Of a DNA stretch of 58,609 nucleotides, positions 10,964 through 21,186 are shown one piece after another. A program made the position numbers and the translations under genes. The stretch spans positions 338,260 through 396,868 of the forward strand of contig MNCI01033529.1 of NCBI GenBank assembly GCA_015680685.1. The letters run 5' to 3'. Each line of letters opens with the position of its first letter. Position 1 is the stretch's first letter. The notes under the pieces are model-generated. The model saw nothing but the letters and a program-made list of their open reading frames with translations, was not told where the DNA came from and did no database searches. Origin of the DNA: Gnetum montanum (taxonomy: Eukaryota > Streptophyta > Gnetopsida > Gnetales > Gnetaceae).

Positions 10964-12036
10964 TGTGGATCGAGAACTTAGAGGTGGGGGGATTGAATAA
11001 GTTCCACAATTAAAATTGTTGCAACCACCAAAATCAAATACAATTTTTATGTGGTTCCCCATTTTGGGTATGTCCACACTTGGAGGGTAGAATTCTTGCA
11101 CATCTCTAGACTTTGTTGCTTAAAAAATGTGGTTTGAAGGGCACCACAACTTTTACAAGATTTGAGCTTTGCTCTGGAGTGTTTTGTCATTGCAAAACCA
11201 CTCAACCCTGCAAGGTCCCAACAAGCTCAAAATGTGGTTTAAAGGATCTCAAAATCTTTACAAACGTGAGCTTCGCATTGGAGTGTTTTGTCGTTGCAAA
11301 ACCACTCAACCTCATAAAGTCACAACAAGCTTAATGAAGATGCCTTCCCGCAAGAAGCACATCAACCCCACATAGCTACAAAGAAAGAAAGATCAAGGAG
11401 AAAGTGTAACCTGATTTATAGAGTCCTTGCAATGAGGCTCACTACAACCAATACATACATAAGATACAATGAAGGACAAACACAAAATCTCTTTGAGTAG
11501 CCTTGGATAGATTTGACAATGAATAGTACTTGCACATTTCCTAGGAATTCTAGTTAGTCTTATACCCTTTGAGTTTCCAAAAACTCTTCAGAATTTGTGC
11601 AACAGCTAGTTTAGACATCTACTTTGAGGATGAGATGTCTAACTATGAATAACCTCAATGCAGGAGGATGTCTACCCAAAAGTTGAGATGTCTACCATGA
11701 GACGTCTATTTTCCAATATAGATGTCTGTTGTTATTGTGAGGCATCTACTTTGTTGGATCATTTTAATTTCTAAAATATTCCTTTGTCATTTTGGAACAT
11801 CTTTGTTTGGCTCATAAACTTCGTTTCCATCCATGCTCTCATCTTGTTGACTTAGTCTTCGTTTGGACATCTCAATGTGGATCTCATTCTAATTCAGCTC
11901 TTGTTTTGAAGTCTTGGATCTTCATTTGAAGTTCTTGCTCATTATACTCTTTCATAGTCTTGTAAGATTACAATCACACATATACATTCTACATTCTCCA
12001 TTTTCTCTAAGATTTTAACATATCAAAAGGTCAACA
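10964..12036 (-). repeat. F 3' LTR
   Basis: On the minus strand it begins TGTTGACCTTTTG at 12036 and ends near 10964. It aligns over its whole length with 20072-21124. It contains at least six copies of the 8-mer AGATGTCT or its reverse complement AGACATCT, some with one change, at 11611-11757. Confidence 0.8.
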
Positions 12037-12503
12037 ATCTTACCCTTTTTGGTGATGTTAAAAACTTAAAGAAATTTGTTAGTACATTCCATAGTATATA
12101 AATTATATGGTAAACAATAAAAACATTTAAGACCTATAAATTCCAATGGCAGTAGAGGGTATTGCTGGAATAGGGATATAAAGGCTTAAGTTAATGAGTC
12201 CAAATCACATGAGTCCACAAGAAGGAAAAAAATTGATAACATCAAGAGGTCTCCACCATATGATATAGCCAAGAGAACAAAAAATAACCATATCCAATGC
12301 ATAAATTGTTTGCACTATATATATATATATATATATGTCTGTCATCCATAATATAAAAGATAATAACACATCACAACCTATCACGAATTGGCCAAAATAC
12401 AACATGATTACATAAAGACACATGTCCATCCATATACTAACACAATTGCCCAAATTCTCCCCATTTTTTGACATCACCCAAAAGGAGGGACCATCAAGAG
12501 TAT
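12037..12503 (-). other. F polypurine tract and 3' non-coding region
   Basis: Immediately inside the 3' LTR, the minus strand has a polypurine tract (12037-12055) as in plant copia elements. The rest is non-coding and includes a (TA)n microsatellite at 12316-12336. Confidence 0.6.
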
Positions 12504-14103
12504 CTATCCACTAACTTTGGTGCCATCATTAGAGTTATCATTGAAGGTAGCTGCTACATGAGAGGGTCTATATGTTTCCTCTTCATTGTCATCACTACTG
12601 ATGTTGGTGCTAGAGACATGTTGCTCATCATCATCATCATTTGAAGATGGAATTGTGACAAGAGCTCTACAGGACCATAGCTTCACCCAAAACTGAGATG
12701 ATGCGGGAGATGAGATGGTGCCTGCTAAAAATATGATGAAGCACCCTTCCTCTAGTATGTAATAAGATCAGTTGGTTACCATTGAGATGTGGTCCCAAAG
12801 ATGCTCTCCATTGCTTGCTACTCAAAGGTTTGAGGAACATTCTCATGAATATGAGAGTTGGGTCTAGGTTACACAAGATCATGAAACTCCCCTTGGATAT
12901 GTGCTAGTGGTGCATCAAGATTCGCAAAATCAAAGGCATTTCTTGAGTCATGTGCCCAAGATGCCCAATTACTGTAGAATGCTTGGTTGGCGCGGGAGAG
13001 TCCTCACTATTATGGACATGAGAGGAGTGGTAATCTCCTTGAACTATTGCCCATCTAGAGGAAGAGGTACTCCAACTGCATCCATTCTCTTATGAAGGTA
13101 AGAGAGGTTCCATCCAATCATCCCAAGAGTCCTAGCAAAAGGTTTCAGCATCTTCTTGAGAGTTGATTTTACTTGGTCACTAACAGATTTTGACCTCCTT
13201 AGCTGAGGAGAGGCCCTATGAGGTTATGAAGCTTTCTTCTTTCTTGCTTTCTGATGTCTGGAGCTTGTTCTACAAGTTCTGTGTGAGTGGTACATCTTTT
13301 CTCTGAATACTCACTAAGACTTCTTTGACCTTTTAGTAGAGGCATATCAGGAATAAGAACTCCTCTCTAACGAATCAACAAACTAATAAGAAGAGGATGC
13401 CCATAAACTCTCTCTTTCTAGTGAAAAGTCCTAACATGTCTTTGCAAAGGATATGTTCCAAGTCTAACGGTTGACCAGTAAGAAGACAATATGACAAAAG
13501 CTTGGGCCGGTAGCAAATAACTATAACTTCCCCCTTTAACAATGATATTATACAACGCAGTAAGGGAGAGTGTAGATGCATTTGGGGCCATTTGACTTCT
13601 AAGCACTTTGCTACTTCTCAGCGACACTGACTGACCAAAGAGAGCATCACAAAGCTCATCATGGGAAATAGGGATTACACCATTTGAGAAAATATCAGAC
13701 ATAGAGTGAATGGTAACCCTATGAACTTTTGAGCTAGAAATGCCAAGAATGGCATTGACTACTTGGGGAGTTACCTTAATCAAAATTCCCCCAACAGTAG
13801 AGGTAAAGACCCCAACAATAGCATTAGTGATGGCAAAATTACTGTAAATTTCTCTGATAAGGATCTCTAGAATGCAAAAATTCATGGAATTAAAAGAAAC
13901 CCAATTTATAGTTTGAAAAAATGCCATCAATTCCTTTTGATGACACTGTTGGAAGCAAAGAGATCTATGTTGAAGCTCTATGTTGTGCTTCAGTGGAATG
14001 AAATTGAGGTAGGTAAGTGTTTTCTGTGCTTGAAGACACTTCGTTTTGACTTTTTGCTCTTGCGTGGTGGAGCTCTAGACATCCCAATCTTCTTGTAGGC
14101 CAT
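12504..14103 (-). pseudogene. F ORF2: plant-transposon-protein-like ORF
   Basis: The ORF starts at ATG 14103 with a basic leader (APPRKSKKSKRSVFKHRK). After stops and a frame change it has a long open stretch (13930-13418) with FFQTINWVSF, IREIYSNF and GGILIKVTPQVVNAILGIS, the W...EFY.N...G..I..TP..IN..LGI pattern of the 'putative plant transposon protein' domain. A helical segment follows (LTALYNIIVKGGSYSYLLPAQ), and reading in other frames it ends in an acidic tail (SSNDDDDEQ...SSDDNEEE, 12686-12504). It is in the sense orientation of F, between gag and the 3' LTR, where pol would be expected. Its start codon abuts insert G. Function unknown. Confidence 0.5.
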
Positions 14104-16827
14104 GGATCTGCAAGGAAATGAAAAATATTTCCTTGCAGAGCTACACAAAAATCTCACAGGCTCCAAGTGGTTTATCACATTTATTGATGATCATACAAGG
14201 GTGTGTTGGGTTTATCTCATGAGAGAAAAATCAGAAATTGAATCCATTGTTAAATAGTTTCACAAACATATCTCAAATGTCTTCCAAACCAATATCCAAA
14301 TTCTGAGAACTGACAATGGTAGAGAGTATTTCACAAATGACCTGACACAATACTTAAATGATAATGGAGTGTTTCATCAAAGTTATTGTACCTACACCCC
14401 TCAACAGAATGGAGTGGCAGAGAGGAAAAATAGACATTTACTAGAGGTAGCCTGCGCTTTTATGTTCACTAGTCATGTTCCAAACTCTTTTTGGGGAGAA
14501 GCAGTGTTAACTACAACCTATCTTATAAATAGAATGCCATCCAAAACTCTAAATCTTCAAACTCCTCTCAGTTGTCTACTTGATACGTATTCTCATGTTT
14601 GTATTCTTAACTCTCTTTCTCCTAGAGTGTTTGGTTGCATTGGATATGTCTATAATAATCACCCACAAAAGAGTAAACTTGATCCCAAATCCTTTAAGTG
14701 TGTCCTTGCTAGCTACTCTCCTTCTCAAAAGGGATACAGATGCTTTCCCCCTGCGTGCCCCCCCCCCCCCCCTTCACACACACACCCCCTCCCCCTCCAA
14801 AAAATTCTTTGTGTCTTATGATGTAACTTTTTTGGAAGATCAAATGTTTTATCCCAATAGTTCTCTTCAGGGGGAGATGATGAGTGAAGATGACCATTGG
14901 GATCCCTCTATCTCCCTTCCTATATTTATTCCATTTGAGTCTCATTCTTCATTCAAGTCTCCACCTCCAACCAAACCGGACAATCCTCATACCGAACAAA
15001 TCCCTTCAAATCAATGTGATCACAAATTGAATTGAGGGGGAGAATCAAGCATCTCCAAACCAATTATGGTTTATTCAAGGAGACCAAAGACTCTCCATGC
15101 TATGCAACTATCTGAACCAAGGGAGGATCCTGAAACCATGGAAGAAGGTATCGTGTTATCTGACGATTTGGAACTTCCTATTGCTCTTAGGAAAGGTGTT
15201 CGAACTTGTACCCAACATCCCATCTCTCGACAGTTAACCTACTCAAATCTGTCTCATCATTACAAGGCATTTGTTACTAGCCTCAACAATGTGGAGATTC
15301 CAAAAGATATTCAGAGAGCCCTTCAGAATCTGAAATGGAGAGCAACTATTGAAGAAGAGATAAGAGCACTTCAAGAGAATGGAATGTGGGAGGTAGTTGA
15401 TCTTCCTAGTGGGAAGAAAGTTGTTGGTTGCAGGTGGATATTCACAATGAAGTTTAGGCCTAATGGGGAGATAGAGAGGTATAAAACTCGCTTGGTTGCT
15501 CAAGGATACACCCAGACTTATGGTATTGACTATGAAGAAACATTTGCCCCTATTGCCAAGATGAACTCAATCAAGGTATTGTTGTCACTTGCTGTAAATC
15601 TTGAATGGGATCTTTACCAAATGGATGTAAAAAATGCTTTTTTGAATGGAAATTTGGAGGAAGTGTTTATGAAGATGCTGCCAAGATTTGAGATGGGAAG
15701 CAACAAAATGTGCAAGCTTAAGAAGTCTATATGGTTTGAAACAATCTCCTAGAGCTTGGTTCACAAGATTTAGCTCAGCATTGCAGAGTTTTGGATACAC
15801 CCAATGGCAGGTTGATCATACAATCTTCACTAAGCAATCATCGAGTGGGAAGAAGTCCATTCTCATTGTGTATGTGGATGATATCATGATTACTAGTGAT
15901 GACCGCTTAGAGATTTCATAGTTGAAGACTAAATTGAAGAACAAAATTCAAGTTAAGGACCTTGGGATCCTTAGGTATTTTCTTGGTATGGAGATTGCTA
16001 GAAGCAAACAAGGGATCTTTGTTACCCAAAGAAAGTATGTTCTTGATTTGCTTAAGGAAATAGGAAAAATAGGTTGTAGACTAGCTGGCACACCATTGGA
16101 AAGGAATTGGGAACAAAAGGTTACAGATAATGATTCCCCTGTTGACCGTGAGTAGTATCAACATCTGGTAGGAAAATTGATCTACCTTTCACTTACTAGA
16201 CATGACATTGCCTACAATGTGAGTGTGATTAGTCAATTTATGCATTCACCTACAAATTGACATCTAGAGGCAGCCAATCATGTACTGAGATATCTAAAGG
16301 GATCTCCTAGCAAGGGACTCTTGTTCAAGAAAGGTGAATCTCAAGAGGTGGAAGGCTTTGCTGATGCAGATTGGGCTGGAGTAGTGGAAGATAACAAATC
16401 CACAAGTGGATACTGTGTGAGATTATGGGGAAGTCTTGTGATATGGAGGAGTAAGAAACAATCAGTTGTAGCAAGGAGCAGCGTTGAAGCAAAGTACTGG
16501 GCAATTGCTCAAGGAGTATGCGAGCTTATTTGGATTGAAAGACTTCTAAAGGATCTAAAAATTGCATTCTCAGGTCCTATGAAGCTCTACAGTGACAATA
16601 AATCAACAATAAGCATTGTCGATAACCCAATTCAATATGATCAAATGAAGCATGTTAGAATAGATATAAGCTTTATCAAGCATGAGATTGACTCAAGAGC
16701 AATCATCCTAGCTTACATTCCTACCAAGGATCAAGAGGTCAATATCCTTACCAAAGCATTATCAAAACTAGGTTTTGAGTCTTTAGTTTGCAAGCTAGGA
16801 ATGATAGATATCTATTCTCTAGCTTGA
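14104..16827 (+). pseudogene. G pol: integrase (partial), RT, RNase H
   Basis: The integrase fragment retains [14 protein letters not shown], the second catalytic Asp (LRTDNGREY) and the Glu region (YTPQQNGVAERKNRHLLE); the segment with the first catalytic Asp is missing. A C-run at 14756-14772 disrupts the integrase C-terminal region. RT starts near 15300 (WVGCRWIFTMKF-like block at 15410-15460, ETFAPIAKM, QMDVKNAFLNG) and has an intact YVDD box at 15871-15882. RNase H has GFADADWAG, SSVEAKY and LYSDNKS (16357-16610). Lesions are a TAG near 14257, a small indel near 15730, a TAG at 15919-15921, a TAG near 16153 and a TGA near 16258. The reading ends at 16827. Confidence 0.85.
14108..14138. 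repeat. Perfect 12-bp inverted repeat at the F/G junction
   Basis: CTGCAAGGAAAT, a 7-base loop and ATTTCCTTGCAG form a perfect hairpin exactly where G begins. It overlaps the region where the expected integrase sequence is replaced, so it probably arose during the breakage that truncated G. Confidence 0.7.
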
Positions 16828-16834
16828 GGGGGAG

Positions 16835-17090
16835 TGTTGGAAAGACTTGAGTAAATTCTTGATTTTGTAGACTAAGTAAATTTTTGATTTTGTGGGATTA
16901 ATTGCAGTTTTTTGGGGAGTTTGTTTTCCTTGATTTATAGCTTTTGTCCTTATCATTTCTAATTTCTAGGAGATTGGTTTTCTTTTTTAGTTTGTTTCCT
17001 GAAATACGGAATAAGGCTGGTCTATAAATCCTAGCATGCAATCTTAAACTTCAATAAAGAGAACTATTTCATTTAATCTCTTTGTTCACC
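16835..17090 (+). repeat. G 3' LTR
   Basis: It starts TGTTGGAAAGACTTG directly after the purine tract. It contains ATACGGAATAAGGCTGG and a polyadenylation-like TTCAATAAAG (about 17048). The right end is approximate. Confidence 0.6.
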
Positions 17091-18399
17091 ATATAAGAGC
17101 TTATGTTGTCATTTTAAAAGTATCTTGAGCAATTTAATAGTGATGTCTTTATGAAATTGCTTGTTCGAGTCTAGAGGGTCTAGAAAATCTTTGATATTTT
17201 GAGCTGACTTGAAATAGCTTCAATTTTAAAGTTTTTTCCTTAATATTTCAATCTTGAAATTGTTAAATATTTTCTGATAGCTCCATTGTTTTCAATTATT
17301 GACAACTATTAACTAACCAAATAATAGCTTGTATTTTTTCATTTACAAACCGTTTTGGTAGTTTAATAAAAGTGTCTTTTACGAAATTGCTTATTGAGCT
17401 CAGATGGTTTGGAAAATTTGTAACACTTTAGGTTGAATTGGAATAGCTTTATTTTGAAGTGTTTCCTCATGTTCACTTTATCTCATTTAAATGTTTGAGA
17501 TTCCACACAAATATGCTTTCTCTCTTTTTTTGTTTTAAAATCCATTGAATCTCTCTCTATTTTTAATTTTCTTACGCATCTTTTTCTCTAAGAAAAATTA
17601 GGAGTAGATTTGTGCAGAATTGTGCTTAAGCATTTTGGTGAAATTTTATTTGTTTCAAGCAATATACTATAGGGACTATATAGAGTAAGTGATTTGACAA
17701 AATAGGAATCCTTAATGACTCATAGTATTCAACAAGGTTAGCTGAATTTCTGTTATAATAACCAATTATAGTTTCATACACAAACCCAAACATTTCAACA
17801 TATATAACGGCAAACACACATTTCCGTTTAGTTTGCTCTATTACCATTGAGTTTATTTGGAGGTATCTGGGCCTTGGTGTTTCCAGAGAATAACAAACAC
17901 CTAAACTCAAGTTTGAAAGGACACCTTCATTTCCCATGATCCCAATCATCGAGACTTGAAGGAAAACATTGGCAGTCCCAAATGGTCCCCAATAGGTAGA
18001 CATCTACACTAGTAGTAAAATGTCTAAAGTATGGGAAATTTTAGGGATAGCTACCATCGATTATACTCCTACAAGAGGTTTATTTTTAAAAAAAACAAGA
18101 CAAGAAAATGAAAACTTACCTCTACTTACCTTGCTTGCTGATGAGTGACCATGAAGTCTATGGAGATTGGGAATGAGGTTCTCCTGTTGGAGTTCCTCCT
18201 TTCTTCGTACAAATTTTTTCTAGTATTTCCAATGTCTGACTTCCCTTTACGAAATTGTTGGTGAGAGTTCTTTCACCTTCTTTTTGCTTAATTCTCCACA
18301 CCCTTTTGCTTTACTTTCCCTTTCGATTTATCTTCCACTCCCTTTTGTCCTACAAGATTTCCTTTCTAGGTACCTTTGGGTAAGACCAAGGACTCTTAT
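17091..18399 (-). other. F internal region without recognisable gene
   Basis: On the F (minus) strand this lies between gag and the G insertion, where pol would normally start. A 125-residue open frame (17626-18003) has no retroelement motif that I recognise. There is no protease, RT or integrase signature on either strand. Confidence 0.45.
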
Positions 18400-20018
18400 G
18401 ATATGACTAAGTATTCATGTGGTGATATTTTAAATTGCAATTCCATTGCTTATGCCCAATTCTACCACAATAGTAGCATGTAACTTTTCTACTTTGGTTA
18501 AAATAGTCAAACCTTAGAGCTGCCTTTTGTTAGGATGAAGTGCCTATTGGTACTTCTAACTTTGGTGCAACCTTTTATTTGGATGTTGATACTTTTTCTT
18601 GTTGACAACATCCCAGCCCACTTTTATCGTGTGGATTTCTTCCTTGTCCTAGAACTATGTGAAGAGATTTCTTTTCTTTGACAAGTCTCTCATTCACAAG
18701 TTTTGTATTTGCAAGTTCTTTTTCAACTTGCTCATAAGATAAGGTTAGTTTTCTATTCTCAGCCCTTGGGTTTGAGTTTTCTTGTGAGAGATCTAAATAT
18801 TTTATGTTGAGTAGAGATAATTCTTGATCCTTATCTTTTAGAGCCTTCTTTAGCTTGATACAAAGATTGTGAAAGGATAAAAGTTCATTACACAATAGGT
18901 CATACCTTTCTTCATCAGTCTCTATTATTTGATCATCATCTTTAGTTGTTCTATCATCATCTTCTATAAGAGCCATGCAAATGAGATGTGAATCTTTTGA
19001 GGTCTCTACTTCCTCTTCACTTTGTTCTTCTTTCCAATTGGTGAAGTTGTTCTTCTTGGACTTAGCTTTGAATTGGTCTCCTTTTTGGATCCTACTAGCA
19101 CAAGGATATTCGGAGGCCACGTGGCCTTTTCCACCATATACCCAACATTCTATAGAAGATGCATCAAAATTTGAATTTTTAAAATTGTTACCATTTTCGT
19201 TACCTTTTGTGCTAGATTGATTGGGCCCTAGTTGATTGAAGCATCTTCCTTTTCTAGCAAGTAGTCTTTGAACTCTCCTTGATAGGAGGGCTAGTTCATC
19301 TTCACTATTTGGTTCTTGTTCAATCATCTCCTTCTCCTTTGATGCAGATTTGAGGGCAATAGGCTTTTCTTTTATTGCTCCTTCACTTACGAGATGAATC
19401 TCATAAGCGATAAGAGTGCTTTGAAGCTCTTCAAATTTCAACATTCAACATTGAGAAATCTCTAATTTCATCCATGGCTATGACTTTTGGTCTAAACTCA
19501 AGCTGCAAAGTTCCAATCATTTTAATGATCACATCACTCTCTGGCAAGTTTTTGCCTGTCCCATGTATGGCTACTGCTAAGTCATTAGCTCTAGAGAAAT
19601 AATCTTTGATTTTCTCTCCCTGTTTCATTTTAAGCTTGTCATATTTGCTTTGCAACACTAAAAGTTTTGATTGCTTGACAATAGACGTGCCCTCATAAGT
19701 TGCCTCTAAAGTTTTCCAAATTTCCTTTGCGGTTTTATGCCTAGCTATTCTGTTAAACTCAAATTTATTCAATGCACAATAAAGACAATTTTTAGCTTTT
19801 AAGTCAAACATGAACTTATCTTTTTCTTTTGAAGTCCATTTATTTCGTCGCTTGAGTGCTCTTGTGGTGTTGTCAATGGGCAATGTAGAGCCTTCAAGAA
19901 TTGACTCCCAAACTTCAAGTTCCATGGATTCAAAGAATCCTTGCATTCTTGCTTTCCAATATGCAAAGTCAAATCCATCGAACATTGGTGGCTTGGTGTA
20001 AGACGTCCCCTCCATCAT
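18400..20018 (-). pseudogene. F gag (copia-type, two zinc knuckles)
   Basis: The ATG at 20018 opens a 195-residue frame with the copia Gag/UBN2 pattern: PPMFDGFDFAYWKARMQGF, LYCALNKFEFNRI, KTAKEIWKTLEATYEGT, SKYDKLKMKQGEKIKDYF. A stop near 19431 and frame change lead to a second open frame (19444-18575), which carries a first zinc knuckle at 19106-19147. There the second and last Cys are Tyr (CWVYGGKGHVASEYP), both explicable by G-to-A changes. A coiled coil (LCIKLKKALKDKDQELSLL to KELANTKLVNERLVKEKK) follows. After a further frame break a canonical CX2CX4HX4C knuckle (CYYCGRIGHKQWNC) lies at 18437-18478. Gag forms the particle and packages RNA. It is broken by about two lesions. Confidence 0.75.
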
Positions 20019-20054
20019 TCACTTTTGAAATGTGAAGCACGAACTTGAGAGTAT

Positions 20055-20069
20055 CGAGCTTTGATATCA
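20055..20069 (-). other. F primer-binding site (tRNA-iMet type)
   Basis: The minus strand reads TGATATCAAAGCTCG, two bases inside the 5' LTR. It matches the copia consensus TGGTATCAGAGC with two G-to-A changes. Confidence 0.7.
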
Positions 20070-20071
20070 CA

Positions 20072-21124
20072 TACGGATCGAGAACTTAGAAGGGGTGTTA
20101 AAGAAGTTCCCCAATTAAAATTGCTACAACCATCAAAATCAAACAGAATTTTTCCATGATTCCCCAACTTGGGTACATCCACACTCTGAGGGTAAAATTC
20201 TTGTAGACCTCTGAACTTTATTTTTTCAAAAATGTGATTTGAAGGGCACCACAACCTTTACAAGATTTGAGCTTCGCTTTGGAGTGTTTCGTCATTGCGA
20301 AACCACTCAAGCTTGCAAGGTCTCAACAAGCTCAAAATGTGGTTTAAAGAATCCCACAACCTTTACAAACATGAGCTTTGTACCGTAGTGTTTTATTGTT
20401 GCAAAACCACTCAACTCCGCAAGATCCTGACAAGCTCAACAAAGATGCCTTTCCACAAGAAGCACATCAACCCCATAGGGCTACAAAGAAAAAAAGGTCA
20501 AGGAAAAAGTGTAACTTGATTACAGAGTCACAACCAATACATACAAAAGATAATACAATGAAGGACAAACACAATCTCTTTGAGTAGCCCTGGATAAATT
20601 TGACAATGAACAATACTTGCACATTTCCCAAGAATTCCACTTAGTCTTATACCCTTTTGAGTTTTCAAAAACTCATCGAAATTTGTGCAACAGCTAGTTT
20701 AGACATCTACTTTGAGGATGATGTCTAACTATGAAAAACCTCAGTGTAGGAGATGTCTACCCAAAAGTTGAGACATCTATTCTCTAAGATAGACATCTGC
20801 TGTTTTTGTGAGATGTCTACTTTGCTAAATCATTTTAATTTCCGAAGCATTCCTTTGTCATTTTGGCATCTCAACAGTCTTCGGAACATCTTTGTTTGGC
20901 TCATAAACTTTGTTTCCATCCATGTTCTCATCTTGTCCACTTAGTGTTCATTTGGACATCTCAATGTGGATCTCGTTCTAATTTAGCTCTTGTTGTAGAG
21001 TCTTAGATCTACATTTAAAATCCATGCTCATTATACTCTTTCATGGTCCTGTAAGATTACAATCAAACATACACATTCTATGTTCTCCATTTTCTCTAAG
21101 GTTTTGGCATACCAAAAGGTTACA
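20072..21124 (-). repeat. F 5' LTR
   Basis: Full-length counterpart of 10964-12036, adjacent to the primer site. Six AGATGTCT/AGACATCT-type motifs lie at about 20703-20822. It ends at AATAG, the target duplication. Confidence 0.8.
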
Positions 21125-21186
21125 AATAGAACATTGGTCATTTTCTTAGTTGATCTTTGAAACTGAAACTGTAATTTTCCTTATAG

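Larger units (their letters stand above)
14104..17090 (+). mobile_element. Element G: 5'-truncated Ty1/copia
   Basis: This plus-strand copia begins abruptly inside the integrase core, next to the ATG of F ORF2, and runs through RT and RNase H to a purine tract (GAGGGGGAG, 16826-16834) and one LTR starting TGTTGGAAAG at 16835. The LTR end is not certain; TCTTTGTTCA near 17087 is the best candidate. There is no 5' LTR, gag or protease. Only a few stops interrupt pol, so it looks younger than its host F. Confidence 0.8.
10964..21124 (-). mobile_element. Element F: non-autonomous gag-carrying LTR element
   Basis: Two direct repeats of about 1.05 kb (10964-12036 and 20072-21124) bound it, and both flanks carry AATAG (10959-10963, 21125-21129), a 5-bp target duplication. 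On the minus strand a tRNA-iMet-like primer site follows the right LTR, and a purine tract (AAAAAGGGTAAGAT) precedes the left LTR. Inside are gag (18400-20018) and a second ORF (12504-14103), both minus, plus the unrelated plus-strand copia insert G. No minus-strand RT, integrase or protease is readable, so F resembles the TR-GAG/LARD class that relies on enzymes from other elements. Confidence 0.8.

Noticed and set aside
12316-12336. (TA)n tract as an origin or AT-rich element
   Set aside because: A simple microsatellite in a dead element; nothing around it supports a function.
17626-18003. A 125-codon minus-strand open frame inside F
   Set aside because: No retroelement motif or similarity to any part of the other elements; kept as unassigned.
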